This document shows positions 33,618 to 44,400 of a stretch of 64,000 nt of DNA, piece after piece. This stretch comes from Eurosta solidaginis (taxonomy: Eukaryota > Arthropoda > Insecta > Diptera > Tephritidae). The stretch spans positions 179,814,672-179,878,671 of the forward strand of contig NC_090322.1 in assembly GCF_040869045.1 (NCBI RefSeq). Reading direction: 5' to 3'. A program made the position numbers and the translations under genes. Position 1 is the first letter of the stretch; every line of letters begins with the position of its first letter. The notes under the pieces are model-generated. The model searched no databases. It was not told the DNA's origin and saw only the letters and a list, made by a program, of their open reading frames with translations.

Positions 33618-33638
33618 GTCTTCGGCTATGCCGAAGAC
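33618..33638. other. Subterminal perfect hairpin
   Basis: GTCTTCGGC, a 3-nt loop TAT, and GCCGAAGAC: a 9-bp perfect stem starting exactly 17 nt in from the element end at 33,601. Type-1 elements have an unrelated 6-bp stem (GTTCGG/CCGAAC) at the same 17-nt distance. A stem near the 3' end is a hallmark of Helitron-like elements. Confidence 0.8.
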
Positions 33639-33770
33639 TTCATACCTTTCATAAATGGGGTTGAACAATAATCTTATCCCATTCGTAATCTCCAAATAAT
33701 ACGCTGTATAAGATAAGAAATATATAGTGAACAGATGTACATACCTAAACGATTTTAAGATAAATATAAA

Positions 33771-34640
33771 AAAATGGCAAAAAACCCCCTTATCTGAACG
33801 ATCAGTTGTATGGGATATAATATATAGCTCTGATCGAAATTATTTTTACAGGAAATCTTCTATGATGTATTAGAATATATATCACCGAGTTTTACGTTTA
33901 TAATTTCCAAATTAAGGGGGAAATGGCCAAAAATCTTTCTATATGAACGATCGGTTGTATGGGATATAACTATATATAGCTCCGATCAAAGTGATTTTTT
34001 CAGAAAATCTTCTGTGATATATTAGAATATATATCACCGAGTTTCACGTTTATAATTTCCAAATTAAGGGGGAAATGGCCAAAAATCTTTCTATCTGAAC
34101 GATCGGCTGTATGGGATATAACTATATATAGCTCCGATCAAAGTGATTTTTTCAGAAAATCTTCTATGATATATTAAAATATATATCACCGAGTTTCACG
34201 TTTATACTTTCCAAATTAAGGGGCAAATGGCCAAAAATCTTTCTATCTGAGAGATCGGTTGTATGGGATATATACTATATATAGCTCCGATCAAAGTGAT
34301 TTTTTTAGAAAATCTTCTATGATATATTAGAATATATATCACCGAGTTTCACGTTTATAATTTCCAAATTAAGGGGGAAATGGCCAAAAATCTTTCTATC
34401 TGAACGATCGGCTGTATGGGATATAACTATATATAGCTCCGATCAAAGTGATTTTTTCAGAAAATCTTCTATGATATATTAAAATATATATCACCGAGTT
34501 TCACGTTTATACTTTCCAAATTAAGGGGCAAATGGCCAAAAATCTTTCTATCTGAGAGATCGGTTGTATGGGATATATACTATATATAGCTCCGATCAAA
34601 GTGATTTTTTTAGAAAATCTTCTATGATATATTAGAATAT
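33771..34640. repeat. 152/153-bp satellite array, left arm
   Basis: About 5.7 monomers up to the LTR insertion. The first unit (33,771-33,900) is diverged ('gatcagttgtatgggatata', 'ttttacaggaaatcttc'), as expected at the edge of a homogenised array. 'caccgagtttcac' recurs at 34,035, 34,187, 34,340 and 34,492: spacings 152, 153 and 152. Two variants alternate: 'gaacgatcggctg' (152 bp) and 'gagagatcggttg' (153 bp). Confidence 0.95.
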
Positions 34641-35312
34641 TGTAACGAATTTACTTGCAAATCCTCTTATTTGCAATCCCCTGCTAAGTTCGAATCACTA
34701 AACTGTTGAATAAATAACTCCAATATTGAATAACGGAAAAATGGCCTTTATTAAAATACTTCACAATAACACTCAAACTGTGCAACGAATAGCTTAATAA
34801 CCAAACTGATATCTTAAAGGAAACTGACTTTCAAAATAATAGCGCTATTGCTCGCTAGATATCGTCTTACTCGTAACTGCTTGACAATTCAAATCAAACT
34901 GAATTACTTCTTACTCGCTGGCGCCGCTTTTATAGTTTACGCTGCATACTTCTAGGCTCTTCGATTTCCAGAAGTTACTAGTTGTTTCGGCTACAAAATC
35001 GCCAGCCACAACTACGTGCACAAATTATTGCTCTCTCTTGTGACAACTCAGATAAGGTATATGCATGTGTTTGTAGTTTACAGTCTCCCGCACACACATA
35101 AGCGTATAAGTAAATTCATCGGTGTGTGACATCTCATCTCTTGCTGCCTTGTATGTAAATGTTGCTCGTCGGAATGTGTACATATGTGTAGACGCAATTA
35201 TTTATTCGTTTATGTAGATACATAATGATTGAATTATTGATGTGCATTCACGTCACTGCTTAGATCGGCTTAGAGCTGGCAGCACTCCTTAGTTTTGCTA
35301 ATATTCGTAACA
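34641..35312 (-). repeat. 3' LTR (672 bp)
   Basis: Same length and, by eye, same sequence as the 5' LTR. The minus-strand AATAAA at 34,747-34,752 ('tttatt' on the plus strand) is the likely poly-A signal of the element's transcript. Confidence 0.95.
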
Positions 35313-35325
35313 CTGCCCTCCACCT
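35313..35325 (-). other. Polypurine tract
   Basis: The minus strand reads AGGTGGAGGGCAG immediately before the 3' LTR, fitting the plus-strand primer of an LTR element. It overlaps the TAG stop codon of the ORF (35,324-35,326). Confidence 0.7.
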
Positions 35326-37735
35326 AAGTCTGATCGTCCCGATCAGACAAATCTCTTGATCTAAACGCTGCTAGCATCGCCAAATGTACCACTCTTCTAC
35401 TCCGTGGTTTCTCAATGCTTTGTATGCGGTAGATGGTATCACTGAGCTTCTTCACAATCTTGTACGGGCCTTCCCAACTGCACCGAAATTTGGATGGAAC
35501 AACTTTCCGCCGGTGAGGGTTGTATAACAGTACCAAATCTCCCGCCAAGAAACTTTCCGAATTATTGTTCTCATGGTACCTGTGTTTCATCGTACCACTC
35601 AATACCCTGGTTCGTTCCTTTACACTCTGTTGTTTGGCCGATGAACTACTTCGTAGAGCTTGCGCTGGACGGATTTGCTTTGCATAATCGGTATCGTTCC
35701 CACATTTCCCCACAGTAGTGCGCTCTGGATTGAAACTACCCTCGCATTCCTTCTCGAAAATTCGTTGCTTCATTTTCCTGCGTCTTTTAGATTTTGTCAA
35801 TGCCAGTGTTTCTCTCGCAGGTACTTTTGATTTTGATTTATTTGGCCCATTCGATCTATCAACCTTTGCCTTCGACTTCCGTGGCCTTCGTCGAGTCTTC
35901 TCCACCAGTACCCGATTACTGCTGAACCCCTTTTCCAAACTAAAGTTAAGTGGCACATCTTGGTTCTCATAACGCATCACCCTTCTCTGCATATCGATCT
36001 TGATGTCATGGTCAACCAAGAAATCTACTCCCAATATAACTTCATCAACAATCTCCGCCACAACAAATTTGTGTAGGACCATGACCTTCCCAATCAATAC
36101 TTCACATATCACTTCTCCCTGAACTTGGTTATACTCGCCAGTGACCGTACGCAACTTTGCTCCAGGTAACGGTTTTACTCTCCTGTTGACCAAGTCAGAT
36201 CGGATCAAGGAATGAGATGCGCCCGTATCTACAGTCAGTATTCGTTCTTTGCCATCCACATTCCCTCTGACGGTAAGACTGCTTGATTTCCTTCCAATTT
36301 GCGACACAGATATCACAGGGCATTCAATAGCTGGATCTAGCTCTCTACCTCTTACTCGCTCTTGCTCATCTCCTCCAGCTTTGCGTTTACGGCCACTCAC
36401 ATTGTTGGAACTATTAGGACCAAGATCGCAATGACGTGCAATGTGACCTGGGTTGCCGCACTTGAGACATTTAATAACTCCGGCATTCTTCTGTTGAGAT
36501 CCCTTCAGTGCTTCCAAAATTGTTTTTACCCACTCTGGCCTTTCTACTTCCACACGGCGTGCTTTGAAAACTGGCTTACACAGAAGCGACGCTGTTTCCT
36601 GAATCAGAGCTTGTAACACCGTTTCTGCGAATGTTGGCTTTGGGTTTGCGTATGTAGCTCGCTTTGTTTCGACGTCCCGTATGCCATTTATAAAGCTCTG
36701 AATCTTTACCCTTTCAGTGTATTCCACGGGTGCGTCCGCATTTGCAAGATGAGCCAATCTTTCAATATCTGAAGCAAACTCCTGCAATATTTCATTTGCT
36801 TTTTGGTAGCGGTTTTGCAACTCAATTTGGAATATCTGTTTCCTATGCTCGCTTCCGTAACGTCTCTCTAAAGCGCTCATCAATGTTTCGTAGTGGTTCC
36901 GCTCGTACTCTGGGATGGTCTGTAAGATTTCCGCGGCAGGCCCTTTCAGTGCCACGAACAGAGCTGCAACTTTATCTTCGGCATTCCATTGGTTCACTGC
37001 TGCGGTCTTTTCAAACTGTAGCTTAAAGACCTGAAAAGGAACAGAACCGTCAAAGGATGGTGTCTTTACCTTTGGATTACTCGCTGAAACAGCTGGGCGG
37101 TTTAGTTGTAACTGCTCCATACGACCTTTTAACGCTTCTATTTCGGCATCAATTTTGTCCTCGAGTTGTAAAATTTTTGCATCCTGCTCTTCCAGTTTCA
37201 CAAAGAGCTGCGCTGATACCTGTTCCGAAATTTGTGCCGACATTTCAGATATACGTGCCTCTTGCGCTTCCAGTTGAGATGCCAAATATGTCTTCTGTTC
37301 TTCCAATTGTGTCTCCATTTTTGATGTAATCTGTGTCGACATTTCTGCCATACGCGTTTCTTGTGCTTCAATCTTCGATGTAATCTGTGTCGACATTTCT
37401 GACATACGCGTTTCTTGTGCTTCAATCTTGGATGTTATGCGTGTCTCCTGCGATTCTAGTTGTGATGACATTGTCGATGTTTGAGCAGATATTGCAGCCA
37501 AAATCATGTTCAAGTCTGTGCTCGTAACTGTCTGCGATGTTTCGTTTTTCTCTTCAACTTTTGTTACTTCCTCGCCATCAAGATGAAAGTCATACTTTTC
37601 CACATCAATTCCTTCCGCTTCCATTGCCTCTCGTAGCCGTGCCTGAAGTTCAAGTTTAACGCCGCTTGTATTCAATCCACGGCTCTCCAACTCCTTCTTT
37701 AGTTGCTGGATCTTCAATTCACTGAACTTTGCCAT
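35324..37735 (-). CDS. Gag-protease polyprotein with integrase C-terminal tail (pol core deleted)
   Basis: 803 residues, intact; the start codon lies 51 bp inside the 5' LTR. Visible order: SAP-like motif at about 4-38 ('LKKELESRGLNTSGVK'), possibly binding nucleic acid; acidic linker; coiled coil at about 75-210 built from near-repeats of 'SKIEAQETRMSEMSTQIT'; Gag core at about 225-395; CCHC zinc knuckle C423-x2-C426-x4-H431-x4-C436; aspartic protease with D503-T-G-A and a second 'ILGVDFL' motif (567-573); basic linker 614-660; then 'GDLVLLYNP' (732-740), 'WEGPYKIV' (754-761) and 'RRVVHL', the GPY/F module of Ty3 integrase. In a full element RT, RNase H and the integrase core lie between protease and this tail; here they are gone, yet the frame stays open. 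It should make particles and process Gag but not copy or integrate itself. Function is inferred from motifs. Confidence 0.93.
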   Translation of the reverse strand: MAKFSELKIQQLKKELESRGLNTSGVKLELQARLREAMEAEGIDVEKYDFHLDGEEVTKVEEKNETSQTVTSTDLNMILAAISAQTSTMSSQLESQETRITSKIEAQETRMSEMSTQITSKIEAQETRMAEMSTQITSKMETQLEEQKTYLASQLEAQEARISEMSAQISEQVSAQLFVKLEEQDAKILQLEDKIDAEIEALKGRMEQLQLNRPAVSASNPKVKTPSFDGSVPFQVFKLQFEKTAAVNQWNAEDKVAALFVALKGPAAEILQTIPEYERNHYETLMSALERRYGSEHRKQIFQIELQNRYQKANEILQEFASDIERLAHLANADAPVEYTERVKIQSFINGIRDVETKRATYANPKPTFAETVLQALIQETASLLCKPVFKARRVEVERPEWVKTILEALKGSQQKNAGVIKCLKCGNPGHIARHCDLGPNSSNNVSGRKRKAGGDEQERVRGRELDPAIECPVISVSQIGRKSSSLTVRGNVDGKERILTVDTGASHSLIRSDLVNRRVKPLPGAKLRTVTGEYNQVQGEVICEVLIGKVMVLHKFVVAEIVDEVILGVDFLVDHDIKIDMQRRVMRYENQDVPLNFSLEKGFSSNRVLVEKTRRRPRKSKAKVDRSNGPNKSKSKVPARETLALTKSKRRRKMKQRIFEKECEGSFNPERTTVGKCGNDTDYAKQIRPAQALRSSSSAKQQSVKERTRVLSGTMKHRYHENNNSESFLAGDLVLLYNPHRRKVVPSKFRCSWEGPYKIVKKLSDTIYRIQSIEKPRSRRVVHLAMLAAFRSRDLSDRDDQT

Positions 37736-37766
37736 GTCGTTGTTGTCCTCTGGAATTTATTCAACA

Positions 37767-37784
37767 ATTCCTCTTCTGACACCA
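37767..37784 (-). other. Primer-binding site (tRNA)
   Basis: Two bases inside the 5' LTR, the minus strand reads TGGTGTCAGAAGAGGAAT. It starts TGG, complementary to a tRNA CCA end. The TGGTGTCAG form suggests a leucine tRNA; that assignment is from memory and unconfirmed. Confidence 0.65.
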
Positions 37785-37786
37785 AT

Positions 37787-38458
37787 TGTAACGAATTTAC
37801 TTGCAAATCCTCTTATTTGCAATCCCCTGCTAAGTTCGAATCACTAAACTGTTGAATAAATAACTCCAATATTGAATAACGGAAAAATGGCCTTTATTAA
37901 AATACTTCACAATAACACTCAAACTGTGCAACGAATAGCTTAATAACCAAACTGATATCTTAAAGGAAACTGACTTTCAAAATAATAGCGCTATTGCTCG
38001 CTAGATATCGTCTTACTCGTAACTGCTTGACAATTCAAATCAAACTGAATTACTTCTTACTCGCTGGCGCCGCTTTTATAGTTTACGCTGCATACTTCTA
38101 GGCTCTTCGATTTCCAGAAGTTACTAGTTGTTTCGGCTACAAAATCGCCAGCCACAACTACGTGCACAAATTATTGCTCTCTCTTGTGACAACTCAGATA
38201 AGGTATATGCATGTGTTTGTAGTTTACAGTCTCCCGCACACACATAAGCGTATAAGTAAATTCATCGGTGTGTGACATCTCATCTCTTGCTGCCTTGTAT
38301 GTAAATGTTGCTCGTCGGAATGTGTACATATGTGTAGACGCAATTATTTATTCGTTTATGTAGATACATAATGATTGAATTATTGATGTGCATTCACGTC
38401 ACTGCTTAGATCGGCTTAGAGCTGGCAGCACTCCTTAGTTTTGCTAATATTCGTAACA
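37787..38458 (-). repeat. 5' LTR (672 bp)
   Basis: Plus-strand sequence runs from TGTAACGAAT to ATTCGTAACA, giving a near-perfect 10-bp terminal inverted repeat. It contains the TATA box and initiator that would drive the element. Confidence 0.95.
38041..38080 (-). promoter_or_regulatory. LTR promoter: TATA box plus initiator
   Basis: On the minus strand TATAAAAG lies at 38,073-38,080 and an insect initiator TCAGTTTG at 38,041-38,048, about 30 bp downstream, the canonical spacing. The solo LTR at 19,424 keeps the same pair. The transcript would start near 38,046. Confidence 0.75.
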
Positions 38459-41400
38459 ATATATATCACCGAGTTTCACGTTTATAATTTCCAAATTAAG
38501 GGGGAAATGGCCAAAAATCTTTCTATCTGAACGATCGGCTGTATGGGATATAACTATATATAGCTCCGATCAAAGTGATTTTTTCAGAAGATCTTCTATG
38601 ATATATTAAAATATATATCACCGAGTTTCACGTTTATACTTTCCAAATTAAGGGGCAAATGGCCAAAAATCTTTCTATCTGAGAGATCGGTTGTATGGGA
38701 TATATACTATATATAGCTCCGATCAAAGTGGTTTTTTCAGAAAATCTTCTATGATATATTAAAATATATATCACCGAGTTTCACGTTTATACTTTCCAAA
38801 TTAAGGGGCAAATGGCCAAAAATCTTTCTATCTGAGAGATCGGTTGTATGGGATATATACTATATATAGCTCCGATCAAAGTGATTTTTTTAGAAAATCT
38901 TCTATGATATATTAGAATATATATCACCGAGTTTCACGTTTATAATTTCCAAATTAAGGGGGAAATGGCCAAAAATCTTTCTATCTGAACGATCGGCTGT
39001 ATGGGATATAACTATATATAGCTCCGATCAAAGTGATTTTTTTAGAAAATCTTCTATGATATATTAGAATATATATCACCGAGTTTCACGTTTATAATTT
39101 CCAAATTAAGGGGCAAATGGCCAAAAATCTTTCTATCTGAGAGATCGGTTGTATGGGATATATACTATATATAGCTCCGATCAAAGTGATTTTTTTAGAA
39201 AATCTTCTATGATATATTAGAATATATATCACCGAGTTTCACGTTTATAATTTCCAAATTAAGGGGCAAATGGCCAAAAATCTTTCTATCTGAGAGATCG
39301 GTTGTATGGGATATATACTATATATAGCTCCGATCAAAGTGATTTTTTTAGAAAATCTTCTATGATATATTAGAATATATATCACCGAGTTTCACGTTTA
39401 TAATTTCCAAATTAAGGGGGAAATGGCCAAAAATCTTTCTATCTGAACGATCGGCTGTATGGGATATAACTATATATAGCTCCGATCAAAGTGATTTTTT
39501 TAGAAAATCTTCTATGATATATTAGAATATATATCACCGAGTTTCACGTTTATAATTTCCAAATTAAGGGGCAAATGGCCAAAAATCTTTCTATCTGAGA
39601 GATCGGTTGTATGGGATATATACTATATATAGCTCCGATCAAAGTGATTTTTTTAGAAAATCTTCTATGATATATTAGAATATATATCACCGAGTTTCAC
39701 GTTTATACTTTCCAAATTAAGGGGCAAATGGCCGAAAATCTTTCTATCTGAGAGATCGGTTGTATGGGATATATACTATATATAGCTCCGATCAAAGTGA
39801 TTTTTTTAGAAAATCTTCTATGATATATTAGAATATATATCGCCGAGTTTCACGTTTATAATTTCCAAATTAAGGGGGAAATGGCCTTTCTATCTGAACG
39901 ATCGGCTGTATGGGATATAGCTATATATAGCTCCGATTAAAGTGATTTTTTCAGAAAATCTTCTATGATATATTAAAATATATATCACCGAGTTTCACGT
40001 TTATACTTTCCAAATTAAGGGGCAAATGGCCAAAAATCTTTCTATCTGAGAGATCGGTTGTATGGGATATATACTATATATAGCTCCGATCAAAGTGATT
40101 TTTTTAGAAAATCTTCTATGATATATTAGAATATATATCACCGAGTTTCACGTTTATAATTTCCAAATTAAGGGGGAAATGGCCAAAAATCTTTCTATCT
40201 GAACGATCGGCTGTATGGGATATAACTATATATAGCTCCGATCAAAGTGATTTTTTCAGAAAATCTTCTATGATATATTAAAATATATATCACCGAGTTT
40301 CACGTTTATACTTTCCAAATTAAGGGGCAAATGGCCAAAAATCTTTCTATCTGAGAGATCGGTTGTATGGGATATATACTATATATAGCTCCGATCAAAG
40401 TGATTTTTTTAGAAAATCTTCTATGATATATTAGAATATATATCACCGAGTTTCACGTTTATAATTTCCAAATTAAGGGGGAAATGGCCAAAAATCTTTC
40501 TATCTGAACGATCGGCTGTATGGGATATAACTATATATAGCTCCGATCAAAGTGATTTTTTCAGAAAATCTTCTATGATATATTAAAATATATATCACCG
40601 AGTTTCACGTTTATACTTTCCAAATTAAGGGGGAAATGGCCAAAAATCTTTCTATCTGAACGATCGATGGTATGGGATATAACTATATATAGCTCCGATC
40701 AAAGTGATTTTTTCAGAAAATCTTCTATGATATATTAAAATATATATCACCGAGTTTCACGTTTATACTTTCCAAATTAAGGGGCAAATGGCCAAAAATC
40801 TTTCTATCTGAGAGATCGGTTGTATGGGATATATACTATATATAGCTCCGATCAAAGTGATTTTTTTAGAAAATCTTCTATGATATATTAGAATATATAT
40901 CACCGAGTTTCACGTTTATAATTTCCAAATTAAGGGGGAAATGGCCAAAAATCTTTCTATCTGAAAGATCGGTTGTATGGGATATATACTATATATAGCT
41001 CCGATCAAAGTGATTTTTTTAGAAAATCTTCTATGATATATTAGAATATATATCACCGAGTTTCACGTTTATAATTTCCAAATTAAGGGGGAAATGGCCA
41101 AAAATCTTTCTATCTGAGAGATCGGTTGTATGGGATATATACTATATAGAGCTCCGATCAAAGTGATTTTTTTAGAAAATCTTCTATGATATATTAGAAT
41201 ATATATCACCGAGTTTCACGTTTATACTTTCCAAATTAAGGGGGAAATGGCCAAAAATCTTTCTATCTGAACGATCGATGGTATGGGATATAACTATATA
41301 TAGCTCCGATCAAAGTGATTTTTTCAGAAAATCTTCTATGATATATTAAAATATATATCACTGAGTTTCACGTATATACTTTCCAAATTAAGGGGCAAAT

Positions 41401-44400
41401 GGCCAAAAATCTTTCTATCTGAGAGATCGGTTGTATGGGATATATACTATATATAGCTCCGATCAAAGTGATTTTTTCAGAAAATCTTCTATGATATATT
41501 AAAATATATATCACCGAGTTTCACGTTTATACTTTCCAAATTAAGGGGCAAATGGCCAAAAATCTTTCTATCTGAGAGATCGGTTGTATGGGATATATAC
41601 TATATATAGCTCCGATCAAAGTGATTTTTTTAGAAAATCTTCTATGATATATTAGAATATATATCGCCGAGTTTCAAGTTTATAATTTCCAAATTAAGGG
41701 GGAAATGGCCTTTCTATCTGAACGATCGGCTGTATGGGATATAGCTATATATAGCTCCGATTAAAGTGATTTTTTCAGAAAATCTTCTATGATATATTAA
41801 AATATATATCACCGAGTTTCACGTTTATACTTTCCAAATTAAGGGGCAAATGGGCAAAAATCTTTCTATCTGAGAGATCGGTTGTATGGGATATATACTA
41901 TATATAGCTCCGATCAAAGTGATTTTTTTAGAAAATCTTCTATGATATATTAGAATATATATCACCGAGTTTCACGTTTATAATTTCCAAATTAAGGGGG
42001 AAATGGCCAAAAATCTTTCTATCTGAACGATCGGCTGTATGGGATATAACTATATATAGCTCCGATCAAAGTGATTTTTTCAGAAAATCTTCTATGATAT
42101 ATTAAAATATATATCACCGAGTTTCACGTTTATACTTTCCAAATTAAGGGGCAAATGGCCAAAAATCTTTCTATCTGAGAGATCGGTTGTATGGGATATA
42201 TACTATATATAGCTCCGATCAAAGTGATTTTTTTAGAAAATCTTCTATGATATATTAGAATATATATCACCGAGTTTCACGTTTATAATTTCCAAATTAA
42301 GGGGGAAATGGCCAAAAATCTTTCTATCTGAACGATCGGCTGTATGGGATATAACTATATATAGCTCCGATCAAAGTGATTTTTTCAGAAAATCTTCTAT
42401 GATATATTAAAATATATATCACCGAGTTTCACGTTTATACTTTCCAAATTAAGGGGGAAATGGCCAAAAATCTTTCTATCTGAACGATCGATGGTATGGG
42501 ATATAACTATATATAGCTCCGATCAAAGTGATTTTTTCAGAAAATCTTCTATGATATATTAAAATATATATCACCGAGTTTCACGTTTATACTTTCCAAA
42601 TTAAGGGGCAAATGGCCAAAAATCTTTCTATCTGAGAGATCGGTTGTATGGGATATATACTATATATAGCTCCGATCAAAGTGATTTTTTTAGAAAATCT
42701 TCTATGATATATTAGAATATATATCACCGAGTTTCACGTTTATAATTTCCAAATTAAGGGGGAAATGGCCAAAAATCTTTCTATCTGAGAGATCGGTTGT
42801 ATGGGATATATACTATATATAGCTCCGATCAAAGTGATTTTTTTAGAAAATCTTCTATGATATATTAGAATATATATCACCGAGTTTCACGTTTATAATT
42901 TCCAAATTAAGGGGGAAATGGCCAAAAATCTTTCTATCTGAGAGATCGGTTGTATGGGATATATACTATATATAGCTCCGATCAAAGTGATTTTTTTAGA
43001 AAATCTTCTATGATATATTAGAATATATATCACCGAGTTTCACGTTTATACTTTCCAAATTAAGGGGGAAATGGCCAAAAATCTTTCTATCTGAACGATC
43101 GATGGTATGGGATATAACTATATATAGCTCCGATCAAAGTGATTTTTTCAGAAAATCTTCTATGATATATTAAAATATATATCACTGAGTTTCACGTTTA
43201 TACTTTCCAAATTAAGGGGCAAATGGCCAAAAATCTTTCTATCTGAGAGATCGGTTGTATGGGATATATACTATATATAGCTCCGATCAAAGTGATTTTT
43301 TCAGAAAATCTTCTATGATATATTAAAATATATATCACCGAGTTTCACGTTTATACTTTCCAAATTAAGGGGGAAATGGCCAAAAATCTTTCTATCTGAA
43401 CGATCGATGGTATGGGATATAACTATATATAGCTCCGATCAAAGTGATTTTTTCAGAAAATCTTCTATGATATATTAAAATATATATCACCGAGTTTCAC
43501 GTTTATACTTTCCAAATTAAGGGGCAAATGGCCAAAAATCTTTCTATCTGAGAGATCGGTTGTATGGGATATATACTATATATAGCTCCGATCAAAGTGA
43601 TTTTTTTAGAAAATCTTCTATGATATATTAGAATATATATCACCGAGTTTCACGTTTATAATTTCCAAATTAAGGGGGAAATGGCCAAAAATCTTTCTAT
43701 CTGAAAGATCGGTTGTATGGGATATATACTATATATAGCTCCGATCAAAGTGATTTTTTTAGAAAATCTTCTATGATATATTAGAATATATATCACCGAG
43801 TTTCACGTTTATAATTTCCAAATTAAGGGGGAAATGGCCAAAAAATCTTTCTATCTGAGAGATCGGTTGTATGGGATATATACTATATAGAGCTCCGATC
43901 AAAGTGATTTTTTTAGAAAATCTTCTATGATATATTAGAATATATATCACCGAGTTTCACGTTTATACTTTCCAAATTAAGGGGGAAATGGCCAAAAATC
44001 TTTCTATCTGAACGATCGATGGTATGGGATATAACTATATATAGCTCCGATCAAAGTGATTTTTTCAGAAAATCTTCTATGATATATTAAAATATATATC
44101 ACTGAGTTTCACGTTTATACTTTCCAAATTAAGGGGCAAATGGCCAAAAATCTTTCTATCTGAGAGATCGGTTGTATGGGATATATACTATATATAGCTC
44201 CGATCAAAGTGATTTTTTCAGAAAATCTTCTATGATATATTAAAATATATATCACCGAGTTTCACGTTTATACTTTCCAAATTAAGGGGCAAATGGCCAA
44301 AAATCTTTCTATCTGAGAGATCGGTTGTATGGGATATATACTATATATAGCTCCGATCAAAGTGATTTTTTTAGAAAATCTTCTATGATATATTAGAATA

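Larger units (their letters stand above)
34641..38458 (-). mobile_element. Young non-autonomous Ty3-like LTR retrotransposon
   Basis: 3,818 bp bounded by two 672-bp LTRs that look identical, inserted in a satellite monomer with a 4-bp duplication ATAT (34,637-34,640 and 38,459-38,462). Transcription runs right to left. It has a primer-binding site, one ORF and a purine-rich tract, but no reverse transcriptase, RNase H or integrase core. Identical LTRs mean recent insertion, so the enzymes were presumably supplied by a full-length relative. The solo LTR at 19,424 is an older member of the same lineage. Confidence 0.95.

Noticed and set aside
37198..37425. 75-residue K/R/H-rich minus-strand frame
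   Set aside because: It is an out-of-frame shadow of the coiled-coil repeats in the gag-protease ORF.
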